A stretch of DNA of 64,000 nt from Aporrectodea caliginosa (taxonomy: Eukaryota; Annelida; Clitellata; Crassiclitellata; Lumbricidae), in assembly GCA_020284085.1 (NCBI GenBank), contig JACEVL010001642.1:963001-1027000 (forward strand), given 5' to 3'. The notes below the pieces were generated by a model. That model made no database searches. It worked only from the letters and a program-made list of their open reading frames with translations, and had not been told where the DNA came from. Positions 44,530 to 56,089 of the stretch are shown here, piece after piece; the stretch's first letter is position 1, and each line of letters starts with the position of its first letter. The translations under genes and the position numbers were made by a program.

Positions 44530-45180
44530 TTCTCTTAAAATTCTACTGCTGTTTTATTACCAGATCTGTGAGGAAGGGAACTGCCCAACGACTGGTTCAT
44601 GCCATTTTCTTACCGGTTTTAAAACCGAAAAAGGATGCCTCAAATTCAGAATCATTCAGATCCATATTCTCTTACGTCACCATTTTTGTGTGCTGATGAA
44701 AATGATGGTGAGAAATCGACTTCAATGATTCCTTGAGAAATTATTACTAAAATCAATCTGGATTTCGAAAGTTCAAAAGTAGTAATGGCCAAATACTGAT
44801 TCTTCCGGATGCTATACTCAATGAACTTAAAACCAAAGGCAGCGTATTGGCTATTTCTAGTAGATATTGTACAAGCCTACGACATGTAACTTGTCCCAGC
44901 CTACAACGGAAATTTGAAAAATTAGCAATGGTAGGTAACACCTATTATTGGATTGAAAATCTTCTGTCTAATAGACCCTTGCGGGTTGAAGTTGGATCGG
45001 AGTTCTTTGAGAGAGACCTCCAGAAAATGGCACACATCAAAGGTCTATAATATCACCATTACATTTATCCTCCTGATGATTGATAACATCCCTTCAGGCC
45101 TGGAAGCGATAGAAATGTCAATTTTTGCTGACAACAGCGCCATTTACTTGTGGCATGTGAGTAAGTCCTCAGTTTAACGG
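44530..45180. other. No gene recognised; possible decayed RT-like traces
   Basis: Short frames near 44750-45180 contain GNTYYWIENLLSNRPLRVEV-like text that recalls the RT segment 'WI.SFL..R.Q.V' of LINEs, and further on IFADNSAIY may be a decayed version of the catalytic FADD region. Frame breaks and stops are frequent. At most a very old LINE copy. Confidence 0.4.
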
Positions 45181-46138
45181 CAGCTTATGACAACATAGGC
45201 CGTTGCCGCCGACAGAGATTAGTTTTGGCATATTACAATGGAAGTATTATTACTTTATAAAGCCAAATTCAGATAGCAAATCAAAGTGACTGCCGATTAT
45301 ATATAGAGCAATGACGCCAAATTTTAGGGTGTCTAGTTTGAGCTCTTTTTGATTTGGTTGTCCCTAGCGTTTAAAGAAATCTTGCAGTTGCCAGGACAAC
45401 TTACGCAAATGTCTTTCTGTTAATTTAGGTGATAAAATTCAGTTAGTTGCTGCTTAACACCCTCCTTCTTTATCTAGGCGTGCGACTGGCACTACCAGGT
45501 TATGGGCAGTGACAAAGTGGCTGCCCGCCAAAAACCTTTATCTTGAAGCTTCTCTTATGGTACCGGTAACTTTTCCAGATGCGGTGGCTTCCAAGGTTTA
45601 ACGACAGCGTACTTTAAAGGTGAGAACTGTTTGAAATAATATTAAGTAGACTTACCATTACCATCAGTACAATGATTAATACACATGTTTGGAAAATGGG
45701 AATTTATTATAAAACAGTACTGTTGGAGAGTTAGGGTAAAGTCGACGTCAAGAGTGCCATTAAGCTATTCTTTTATGATCGGGCTGTATTGTACTATGCG
45801 AACGGTGAGTACCATTTGAAATAATTTCTGTCGACGTCAATGGCCTCTGATACCGTAAGATGTCGTTAAACAATAGAACTACTAGATGATGAAATGAATT
45901 CTTGAATAAAACATCTTTAAAGAGACGTTTAAGGTATCAATATATTCAGAATTAACCTCAAAATCTTCAACTGCATGAACATAACCAAGGTATGTCATTC
46001 AAACGATGAGAACTCTTAAGAAAAATACTTTGCATCGACGTGAACGACCTTTAATGTCATATGGTGTCACTAAACTCTGGATTAATCCATCCAACTGATA
46101 GACACTATTCTTTAGCTAAAGGTAAGGTCAACGTAAGG

Positions 46139-46307
46139 ATCCTGAGTGGCCGAGTGGGTTGGCAGCCCGCTCTCCACGTCGGCGCCCCGGGTTCGATTCC
46201 GGGTCGGTCGGTTTATCAGAGATTAATTTCTCGGATCTTTACTGCGGGTGGCTCGGTCGCAATATAAACGTGGAGTACAATACAATACAACACATTACAA
46301 TACAACT
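46139..46307 (+). mobile_element. SINE family C, tRNA-Ser/Leu-like head, TACAA-rich tail
   Basis: GAGTGGCCGAGTGGGTTGGC (box A) and GGGTTCGATTCCGGG (box B) are well preserved. The tail is a run of ACAATACAATACAAC. The anticodon arm does not pair well, which argues against a real tRNA gene. SINE B follows directly. Confidence 0.7.
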
Positions 46308-46536
46308 GGGGCGCGGTGGTTTGGGGGTATGTTCGGTGCCTTGCAGCTGGAGGGTTGCGGGTTCAGAATCCACCTCAAAGTCCCGCCGCGTAGGGACCCT
46401 GGGCAAGTCCTTCACTCGCAATTGCTCATGCGCTTCGGCGTGAAACTCCGATTCAGCGTCCGCGCAGTAGTCGGGAGCGCCTCTGAATCCAGTAGGGGCG
46501 CTATAACAAGTGTTCAAATACAAATACAAATACAAA
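46308..46536 (+). mobile_element. SINE family B (copy 2), inserted at the tail of SINE C
   Basis: GGGGCGCGGTGGTTTGGGGG TATG head, box B with one inserted base, GGGCAAGTCCTTCACTCGCA core, and AGTAGGGGCGCTATAACAAG end with an AAATAC tail. Confidence 0.9.
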
Positions 46537-47049
46537 CGTTAGCGGCGCTGGCAGTCACAAGATGTCGATAAACTCTCGGAAACTATTAAGTAGCTTTACT
46601 TAAACACCTTTATTAAGATGAATCCAACTAACAATGTATCTGTACAACTTCATCAATTTACATCAGCGCTATTATTTATTACAATGTAAATTGTACAAAT
46701 ATTCCTTCGTATTGGCGTCAATGGCCGTTGATGCCACAGTATGTCGTTGATCTGGGATAAATGTGGAAAATGTTGGAAAATCGGAAAGATGGGAATAGGA
46801 AAAATGAATACGCTATAGTCGAAAAACTAAGGGTGTTGGTATCCACCCCCTCTAGTACCTCGCCTATATCGGGTATAACTATTGAATGGCGTGAAATACC
46901 AGCAAGATGTTTACCTCAAATGTGCCCAAATGAATCTGCTACAGCTACCTAAAATGTAAAAATTCTTATCCATATGAAAAAAATTTTATGCATAAAAACG
47001 TTGGTAACCCGAGGGTTAATAAGTAAATCGGCAAGAAAGTAAATAGATA

Positions 47050-47480
47050 CCCCCCTCCCAAAGTCCGACTCACACCTCAACGTGGTGAGGGGGTGGCAAC
47101 AGTAAGTAGGGGAGTGCCTGCTGAGGCTATGCCATCAGTGGTGAAGGTCTTCTTGGCTGAAGTACCACCTAGGGCGCTACGCGAGGTGGACAGGCTCAGC
47201 AGGAACCCCTGAAAAGCTGGCAAACGTGGGCGGCATCGCCGCCTCTGATACCACAAGATAGTGGATATCAGAGCCAGTCCTAAGCCTGGAACTCTCTTTA
47301 AGGGAGAAGTGCGAAGGTCGAACGGATGGGTGCAGATACTCCGTTCATAAAGAAAAAATACGTATGAAATCCAATGCAAGCATTGGACTCCAAACGGGCC
47401 TCGGCCCATGGATCCGATGCAAGCGTTGGACACCTACGGGCCTTCGGCCCATGGATCCTGATGATGATGATGATGTGTAG
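47050..47480 (+). mobile_element. Non-LTR retrotransposon 3' end with (TGA)n tail
   Basis: GC-rich island in AT-rich DNA: starts at CTCACACCTCAACGTGGTGA and ends GGGCCTTCGGCCCATGGATC C(TGATGA)n. It contains a doubled motif (GGGCCTCGGCCCATGGATCC / GGGCCTTCGGCCCATGGATCC). No intact frame; family not identified. Confidence 0.55.
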
Positions 47481-47791
47481 AATAGATGTATCTAGCGTTT
47501 TCCTGGTTATTCTCCAAACGCCCTACCCATACGCACTCAATAATGGAATGGAAACGTTAAATTTAGACCCCTTTATATTTTATTTAAATTGCCGTATATG
47601 GTCCTCAATCGCGTTTCATCCAGAATTAGGACAAAAATTTCAGTTCGCTTTCAGTAACAGCGATAATTCAAAAGATGTTGCTAAACAATTAATAGCAATT
47701 AAATTTTCACTTATAAATTATTACAGCACCACTTCAAGAAAAGACTAATATTCGGCGATGTATGAGCTAGTTTCTTCTAATATTGAAAGTG

Positions 47792-47985
47792 GGGACCTTT
47801 CTTAGCGGGACCTAGGTCCCTTTAGGTCTCCCTTATTGACCATATTATCCTGTTCTTTTGACTCTCTTCTTAAAGACTTGTCACTTCATTCTCAACTGTC
47901 CTCAACCCAATTATCTTTGGATGATTTTCAGCATCCATGTATTTTTCTTATAATTTGTATTTTTGTTTCTTTCTTGACATGATGG
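47792..47985 (+). mobile_element. Retroelement 3' end of the TTGA-tail family (degraded copy)
   Basis: Contains TTAGCGGGACCTAGGTCCCT TTAGGTCTCC, the hairpin-forming motif of the copies at 51654-51788 and 55557-55710. The tail is not preserved. Confidence 0.5.
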
Positions 47986-48570
47986 TTTAATTTAAAAAAA
48001 TGAAAAATGAAATGTTTGCATGATAATTTTCATTAAAGGTGTATAATTTCAGCTTTTTATTTCAGATACTAGCGTCATGCTCAACGGCATCTTGCGGCTG
48101 CCTGCTCGTCCATTTACGTCACCCTTACTTTACATGTACAATACAAGCCATCGGGATATATAACCGAATGATTGAACGTGATTGAAGAACATCAATCAAA
48201 AAGGCTGGACACTTTTCACTATAATGTAATTGGAACACTGCGTAGAATTGATAATTTATATAGCGCTCGGTTGGCAATTTAAAAAATGAGCTACACGCAC
48301 ACGGACACAGCCTTTAACACTATTATAATATTATAGACTCTAAGCGTTCAATTTAGACACCGTTAAAACGCTTTTCACTTTTGGTATATGTTCCTCAATT
48401 GGGTTTCAATCTGTTAGTTGCATCCAGAATATGAAAGTAATTTTCCAATCGACTTCAACGGCCTTTGATGCCAAAAGATATGGTTAAACAGTTGATCGTG
48501 ATTTTACTTAGAAATCAAAATAGCGCCACTACTAGAAATGACTAATACGATATATGTCTGCGCTAAGTTT

Positions 48571-48826
48571 GCATTGCTAACGCACTGGCATAGAGAGCTA
48601 GAGGTACCGAGATCGGAACCCGTAGGGCGGACATGCTTTGTAGGCTGCTATTAGCGCCGTGTATTGCAGGCTCTCTGTTCTGTTAGTAGTTAAGATTTAT
48701 GTCTTCTGTCATTTGTGTTCTTGTGAATTGTTTAATTGTCATAACATGTAAATGTACAGCGCAGTGCATTTGTCAGGCGCTTCATTAAAGAAAAGATAAT
48801 AATAACAATAATAATAATAATAATAA
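48571..48826 (+). mobile_element. SINE family A (copy 3), its TAA tail entered by an RLE retrotransposon
   Basis: GCACTGGCATAGAGAGCTAG head (partly degraded), a body with the longer CTGTCATTTGTGTTCTTGTG insert also found in copy 4, ending TTCATTAAAGAAAAGATAAT and (TAA)n. At 48827 the TAA run changes directly into coding sequence of the next element. Confidence 0.8.
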
Positions 48827-50941
48827 TCACCAGGCTCGTCAGGCGGCCCCGACGGCTTAAAACCTCAACATGTTCTTGAGATGATCAACACAAAGGACAC
48901 AGGACCGGAGCTTGTCTCGGCCATCACGGGCCTCGTGAACATCCTATTAGCAGGAAAGTGTCCAACAGAAATTCGCCCAATCTTGTTTGGCGGCACCCTC
49001 TTTGCCCTTCGAAAGAAAACGGGAGGTCTACGTCCAATAGCCATAGGTTACTACTGGCGTAGACTGACATCTAAATGCGCCAACAAATATGCGAGCGACC
49101 AAGCAGCAGCTTACCTATCGCCAAAACAACTGGGCGTAGGAGTGCCAGGCGGATGCGAGGCAGCGGTACATGCAACCCGTAGATTTCTGGCAAACATGGA
49201 CGACGACCACATTGTAGTGAAACTCGATCTCTCCAACGCCTTCAACAGCCTCTACCGTGACTGTATGCTAGCATCTGTAATCGAGATCCTACCCGACATA
49301 GCTCCGTACTGCTTCCAAGCCTACGCGGAAGAATCAACACTAAAATTCGGGGGCTACACGGTTCAATCTCGGGTTGGTCCTCAGCAAGGAGATCCGCTGG
49401 GACCTTTGCTGTTTTGCTTGCCGCTACAGCCAATTTTACTTCAGATGGGCTCGCCATTATCATTCGGGTACCTTGACGATCTGACCCTGGGCGGAAGAGC
49501 GGAGACGGTTGCAGCCGATGTCGATTTCATCGAGAGAGCCTGCTCTACTATGGGCCTGGCGCTAAATCGCTCTAAATGTGAGGTGATTACACGCGACAGT
49601 AAAAACATTGGCTACGATTCCTTGAGAGATTTCAGACAAATCGAAGTGGAAGAGGCCCAGCTGCTCGGCGCCCCAATTTCAGCGGAGAAAGCGCTGCAAC
49701 AATGTCTGAAAGCTCGAACCAGAGAACTAGAGGAAAGCCTGAGCAAATTAACTCTTATAGCCAGGCAGGACGCCCTTTTGATTCTAAGGAGTTCACTGGG
49801 TGCACCAAAAATGATTCACATCCTCCGATGCCATCCCTGTGACAAACACCCCGAACTGGAAACCTACGACGTGACACTACGCCAGGGTTTGGAAAAGATT
49901 TTGAACATTTCTTTCAACGATCTCCAATGGACACAGGCGTCACTACCAATCAAAATGGGTGGTCTGGGCATACGGAGAGCGACTTCGCTGGCACTTCCGG
50001 CCTTTTTGGCTTCAGCTGCGAGCACTCTCCCTCTCCAGACCCTCATTCTAAACTCTCTCAATCTCACACAGGACACACACTTTGAGACCATGACGTCCGA
50101 GTGGCGATCCAAGACGGATTTCAACGATTCAGAAAACATGCCAACAAACAAGCAGGCTCTATGGGACAAACCACTTTTGGAACAGACACTCAAGACACTG
50201 TTTCATGACACAATAGACCCATACAACACCGCGCGATTGAAAGCTGTCTCGTCACCACACGCCAGCGACTGGCTGCATGCCTTACCAATAACAGCATGTG
50301 GGCTGCGACTGGACAACGAGGACGTTCGGGTGGCGGTCGGCTTGCGCCTTGGGGCCACAATATGCGAACCACACACATGCGCTTGTGGAACCCGAATCGA
50401 CGCCAGAGGTAGCCACGGCCTTTCATGTTCTCTAGGCTTCGGCCGAATAGCCAGACATAACACTATCAATGACATTATACATCGCTCCCTTTCGAAGGCT
50501 GGAATTCCATCAATAAAGGAACCACCAGGTCTACTTCGCACGGACGGCAGAAGACCAGACGGCCTAACAATGATCCCATGGCGCGCGGGTCGCCATCTGG
50601 TGTGGGACGCGACGGTTGTAGATACCCTTGCACCATCATACATCCAGGCCACGGCAGCGACGGCGGGCGCGGCAGCCGAGATCGCCACGGACAGGAAAAT
50701 GACGAAGTACAATGCACTTTTGAACACGCACTTTTTCGTGCCTCTTGCTCTCGAGACCTTAGGTCCAATTAACACCACTGGCCAAAACTTTATATCAGAT
50801 CTAGGTCGTAGTCTGACGCTGTCCACAGGAGACACCAGAGAAACCTGCTTCTTGCTGCAGCGTCTCTCTATAACTGTCCAGCGGTTCAACTCGGTGGCTT
50901 TCCGCGGCACTTTAGCGGAGCCAGACCTAAGGGAGATGTGA
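48827..50941 (+). CDS. Truncated reverse transcriptase/endonuclease ORF
   Basis: Open from 48827 (SPGSSGGPDGLKPQH; the homologue has SSGGPDGFTPQH); the first ATG is at 48881, so 686 residues if that is used. RT motifs: KKTGGLRPI, KLDLSNAFNSLYRD, PQQGDPLGP and YLDD near residue 214 of the open frame. C-terminal zinc motif CACG...GSHGLSC, endonuclease RPDG near 575 and WDAT near 593. No internal stop or frameshift, so the truncated copy is young. It lacks the N-terminal zinc finger and a promoter, so it is not expected to be autonomous. Confidence 0.85.
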   Translation, partial: SPGSSGGPDGLKPQHVLEMINTKDTGPELVSAITGLVNILLAGKCPTEIRPILFGGTLFALRKKTGGLRPIAIGYYWRRLTSKCANKYASDQAAAYLSPKQLGVGVPGGCEAAVHATRRFLANMDDDHIVVKLDLSNAFNSLYRDCMLASVIEILPDIAPYCFQAYAEESTLKFGGYTVQSRVGPQQGDPLGPLLFCLPLQPILLQMGSPLSFGYLDDLTLGGRAETVAADVDFIERACSTMGLALNRSKCEVITRDSKNIGYDSLRDFRQIEVEEAQLLGAPISAEKALQQCLKARTRELEESLSKLTLIARQDALLILRSSLGAPKMIHILRCHPCDKHPELETYDVTLRQGLEKILNISFNDLQWTQASLPIKMGGLGIRRATSLALPAFLASAASTLPLQTLILNSLNLTQDTHFETMTSEWRSKTDFNDSENMPTNKQALWDKPLLEQTLKTLFHDTIDPYNTARLKAVSSPHASDWLHALPITACGLRLDNEDVRVAVGLRLGATICEPHTCACGTRIDARGSHGLSCSLGFGRIARHNTINDIIHRSLSKAGIPSIKEPPGLLRTDGRRPDGLTMIPWRAGRHLVWDATVVDTLAPSYIQATAATAGAAAEIATDRKMTKYNALLNTHFFVPLALETLGPINTTGQNFISDLGRSLTLSTGDTRETCFLLQRLSITVQRFNSVAFRGTLAEPDLREM

Positions 50942-51027
50942 CACAAACGGCATTTATGACGTTAATTTCAGACGACAGGTTGTCTATTGATGTATTGATG
51001 TTGATTGATTGAGAGAATAAATATTGT

Positions 51028-51028
<1 letters not shown>
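48827..51028 (+). mobile_element. 5'-truncated RLE non-LTR retrotransposon (Dong/R4-like), TAA on both sides
   Basis: Begins inside the RT domain immediately after a (TAA)n and ends with a short 3' UTR (GAGAGAATAAATATTGTTGA) and (TAA)n. Same architecture as the 21.4-kb element but a clearly different subfamily, with roughly half of the residues alike in the RT. Confidence 0.85.
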
Positions 51029-51466
<438 letters not shown>

Positions 51467-51653
51467 GCTAGCATGCTAGTCTTCATGAGGAAAATAAATT
51501 CATCAGAAAGCCAAACAATGAATAGAAAACTAGAGGAATCTCCGGTGGAGGGCCTTCGCACACACGTAGATCCAACCAACAGATTCCCACGAGATATCTT
51601 GAACTAGATAGCAATTGCAACTTACTCTAGCTGTATATAATTATCTGGTACAT

Positions 51654-51788
51654 AGGTGACCCTAGTTTAGCGGGATATTCATCCCTTCAGGGCCTCCTTG
51701 TTACCCTTCCAATGAAAACTGTATAATTGTAAATGTACTGTTCAAAGGTTAACAATAAATGATGATTGATTGATTGATTGATTGATTC
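51654..51788 (+). mobile_element. Retroelement 3' end with (TTGA)n tail
   Basis: GTGACCCTAGTTTAGCGGGA TATTCATCCC... then AACAATAAATGATGATTGAT TGATTGATTGATT. Shares the TAGCGGGAT..ATCCC hairpin motif with 55557-55710. Confidence 0.65.
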
Positions 51789-52149
51789 CCATCCACGGGT
51801 GGCAGATGGCATCAGGTTCAAAGTCTACATGGATAAAACAGCGAAGATAGACCGCTGCTTTATTCAGGGTTTTGCGATATCTTACGGTTGCTTACAGCGC
51901 TGAGGTTTTCCCCTATTAACTCGACTAAATTTAATAATTACCTTAACTCACTTTATTATATCATCGCTTGATAACTTTTCAAGGGTGTCTAAAGAGCAGC
52001 AGACTAACAGTCTAACAATCAGACGATATTAGATCACCGGTTATTTACTTACTGCACTACTGCCTACTACTTACTACTTTACTAGCTATATTTAATACCC
52101 GTTTTATATAAGAGGTCGTTGCTTAATACCAACACTCAGACTTCTGGCT

Positions 52150-52590
52150 GACCTGCCGAAATATTCACACATATCCGACTACATGCGGCGTGAGCTACAC
52201 TGGCTTCCAGTTGCTGATCGTGTTAAATTCAAGATCGCTACGCTGGTTTGGAAGGCTACGACTGGCACTGCTCCGGACTACATTGCTGAACTGTGCCTTC
52301 CAGTTGGCACTCAAACTGGTCGGCGGGCTCTCCGGTCTGCCTCGCGAAATGACTTGATGATACATTCGTTTCGAACCACCTCCTGTGCTCGTCGGGACTT
52401 CTCGATTGCGGCGCCACGGATCTGGAATATTCTTCCGTCATCTGTGCGTGCCACTAATGCTGCATGTGGTTACATGGTTTTCTCTCGACTCTTAAAGACG
52501 CACTTTTTCAGCTGTTTGATGGCCACGTGTTGAGCGCTTCTGTGAGACTCTCAAGTGGCGCTATATAAATGTCTTGTTACATTAAATTAG
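52150..52590 (+). mobile_element. CR1/L2-like LINE 3' end, truncated
   Basis: Begins within the RT C-terminal region and ends AAGTGGCGCTATATAAATGTC. The 3' end matches SINE B tails and the LINE at 56.1 kb. Confidence 0.8.
52183..52533 (+). pseudogene. LINE RT C-terminal fragment
   Basis: 116-residue open frame: RELHWLPVADRVKFKIATLV and DFSIAAPRIWNILPSSVR, ending FSRLLKTHFF. These are the conserved C-terminal motifs of CR1/L2 RT proteins. No catalytic RT part remains. Confidence 0.8.
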
Positions 52591-53021
52591 TTTCGTTAGG
52601 CACTTCTTTAATAGAAAATGGCGTCTTTTTGATGCAATCGTTTCGCTGAAATACACTGGTTTCTATGTCTTAAATACTTCATACGAGACTTTTATAGCCA
52701 GCTGCACATAGACATCTAGATTTGCAATCTGAGGGCGAAAATATAATGTAAGGTGTACGACCACTTTATCAACTGCTACCGTCGAAAATACACACCTTTA
52801 AAACACTTTCCAGGACGTTATTTGTATTTTCCAGCTGCCTACACGGTTAGATGTATTTGCCCTGCCACAGCTTCATTGCATATCGGAAACTTTTGCCGTT
52901 CAACGGTGAAACTCAAGGAATCTATCACGAATAACGCCCACAAATTAGTCACATGATATTCTATAGGGAGTTTCCGGTTGTATATATTTATATAGTAAGT
53001 CCTGGGGTGAAACTGTGCAGA

Positions 53022-53183
53022 AATAATAATAATAATCTTTTCTTTATTGAAGCGCCTGACAAACCCACTGCGCTGTACATTTACATGTTATGCAATTGAA
53101 ACAATTCATAAGATCACAAGAACACAAATGACAGAAGACAGAAATCTTAACTACTAACAGAACAGACAGCCTGCAATACACAA
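53022..53183 (-). mobile_element. SINE family A (copy 4), 5' truncated
   Basis: Inverted: (AAT)n, TTTCTTTATTGAAGCGCCTG ... CAGACAGCCTGCAATACAC. The tRNA-like head is missing, as after 5' truncation. Confidence 0.8.
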
Positions 53184-55556
53184 TATTACAATATAATATT
53201 TATATCGACGATAACGGCCTCGAACGCCACAAAATGTAATTAAACAGCTGAAACTATTCGACGAAATACGATTTCAATTTCAACTACAATATTCGTGGAA
53301 ATTGCGTTCAAACCTTAACTCAGCCACTCTCCTAACTGTGGTAGTGCCAGTCCCGAAGCGTGCAGAAGGGAGGAGGATGACGATCATCTTTGTTATGACA
53401 CGGTGTCGTTAAACAGCAACTAAGCAACTAAGAGCATTTTATTATAATGAATGTATCACTATTAAGCCATAGGAACGAAGTGAACAGTTCAAATTAATTT
53501 CTGTCGACGTCAACAGCTTTCGTTGCCACAAGGGGTCGTTAAACTCTGAATCCATCCAAACGCTAAGCAGGCCGCAGGTTCAAATACAATTGTACAAGAA
53601 TTATTTATATCGATGTCAACGGACTGTGTTGCCATAAGATCTCGTTAAGCTGATGGTAACACATCAATTGGCGACTCGATCGCAGTCATTTACGGGTGGT
53701 GCCAGTCCGAAGGATGAAGAAGAGGGCGACGCTAAACATCTTTTCACGGGGTCGTTAAACGGAAACTACCTATGCATGCCTAATTAGATAAGCCGAGCTT
53801 TCCTGATGTACGGCCTAAGGTATGTAAGAGTAACGTAAACAGCCTTCTCAGACACAAGATGTCGTTAGACGATTTTTCAAATGATGTACTGTGCAATTTA
53901 GATACCTTTCTATCGAAATTCCATACGTTATATTATTCTGCAAGCCTTCTTGTAAATAGCTGCACAACCAGTTTTTCTGTTAGAGCCCAAAAAGAGGACG
54001 TACGTGAAGTTTACGCCCTGACCTAGAATTTCTTTGGACGTAGCTCATGTATTTCGGCGCTGACACCGAAAAATTTGGACGTTTCGGACGTTTCTTACTG
54101 ACGTAAAAACGGCCATTTGGGCGTTAACGGAAACACTGCACAACGATGAAGTCGTCGTAAAAGGTCCTGGCAGCCACAAGATGTCGTTAATCTTTGGATC
54201 CTAACTGACCCAGATCTAGCTAACCTAGACGGGGAGCGATGCGTTTGAGGAGGCCAGTCCTCTTCCTCGATGTCTGATCTTTCCATCAACAGCGTCCAGT
54301 CAACGCAATCATTTCATAGACGACGTCGTTGCAGAGGTCAATTCAATCCCTTTGGGGGCGACGTCTTTACAGAGGTCTTTATTCCAAGTAAATTACTAAA
54401 TTATATTCTTTATTATACCGTTTGCATAACCGCACTCTGGTATGCATGCAGATTACGTACTTACTCATCTTCCTACTCTTTCCTCCCCCTCCTCCTCTAA
54501 TATGATATCTCTTTTAGCACCGTTGCAAAAGTGAACACGGCATCCGGATTCAGCCGAAACAGCACTCCTGAATTCGTCCTTCGTTGGAAAAGTCCAGAGG
54601 AAGACCGTTAGGTAACGCATGAGACAGCGGTTGGTAATCATTGTTGAAACTTGTGAGCATCAAGTTTAAAGACCTCAACAAGACCAGTTAACGACAGGCC
54701 ATGCAGAACTAAACAGTGGAAGTGTTCAAATGTCTTTTTAGCCTTACGTAGATTTGAACCCCGCCCTCAATCGTGATATTTTAGCTCCTTGACCATTATG
54801 CTATCGTTGAAACCCAGCAGAAGCAGTAGGCAGTGTCTAGCGACATCTTACGACAGCCAGGGTTTTTTTATACCTCGCCCCTCTTCTTTATTTAGACTTG
54901 GGACTGGCACCACCTTACACCACCTTACAGCGGCATTGTCAGTTAACTAACTAAATAAGTTGTACCAAATGGAGTCAGTCATAACTCATAAAACGTCGAT
55001 CTTAACTGGATGGAATTATAACCTATAACATAGGTTGAACTAAGCCTCAGCTTTTCAGTAGCGTTTTGAAATTTGGAGTTCCCTATTATGATTGTTAGGG
55101 TGTCTAATTTGACAGCTGCTTCGTTCAGTGTTTATCGAAATCTTACGGTTGCCTGAATCGTAAATGCTAACATAGGTAATTATATCATCGCTTGATTCGT
55201 ATATTCGTTTTATTGATAAAAACAATCTGACAAAAACTCAGAAATGCTAACGTGATAATTGGTAATTAAAAGTATTAGAAACTTTTAAGATAAACTAATA
55301 AATATTTTAATAAGTAAGTAATTATAGCCTTTAATACTCTATTAGCAAACGCATAATGGGATATAGAGATTGAATAGAAAATTAAACACAGAAGTAATAA
55401 TAAGGTATAGTAATAATAACGTAATCACAAAGTAGCGGCAGCTATGTACTGTGTACTATGTACTATACTGTTTGCATTACTGTATGAAACTTGATGTTGC
55501 ACTGTTTGTCAAGGATTTAGCTATCACTGTTTCAAATTTCTGAAATGTTGTTTTAG

Positions 55557-55710
55557 GTGTCCCTAGTTAGCGGGATCTTGATCCCTTTTGGGACTCCTCT
55601 TGCGGCCAATCCTGATATTTTATGTTAAATGTTATGTGATTTTTATTTGACATGGCTTCAATAAAAGAGTTTTGATTGATTGATTGATTGATTGATTGGA
55701 TTGATTGATA
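55557..55710 (+). mobile_element. Retroelement 3' end with (TTGA)n tail
   Basis: GGTGTCCCTAGTTAGCGGGA TCTTGATCCC... CTTCAATAAAAGAGTTTTGA TTGATTGATTGATT. Best copy of the family. Confidence 0.65.
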
Positions 55711-56089
55711 AAGAGGCGCCCAGTCCTCATGTAGGACTAGCAAGCAACCTGGAAGGCGCCGTCCGTCAGGTTGATGATGTCAAGTGTTAGAGGTAATGGT
55801 GTGTTCATGGGTCATCGGTTGATGCTGCAAAGGTGTCGTATTCGAGGTATAACGGTGATTGATGTTATATGTATTGTCCAATGCTGTGGGCCTGCGGAGA
55901 AGCACTTGGAAAGCGCCTCTGTTCGCTTTCAACACACACACACAGAACATGAAGGCGGCCATGAAGTGTCGATTGTAGGTCTTAGAATCGTCCAAAAAGG
56001 CGTAAATCCACGTGGGTGGCTCTGCAGGCATTACAGAATCCGAATTGGTCGAAAAAATTCCTCGAAAGAATGTGTTGTAATTGTAATCG

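Noticed and set aside
46139..46215. Functional tRNA gene
   Set aside because: Boxes A and B are good, but the anticodon stem pairs poorly and the sequence continues into a SINE body and TACAA tail.
47374..47748. 124-residue forward frame
   Set aside because: It starts in the tail of a LINE 3' end, runs through (GAT)n as MMMMM, and continues into unrelated DNA.
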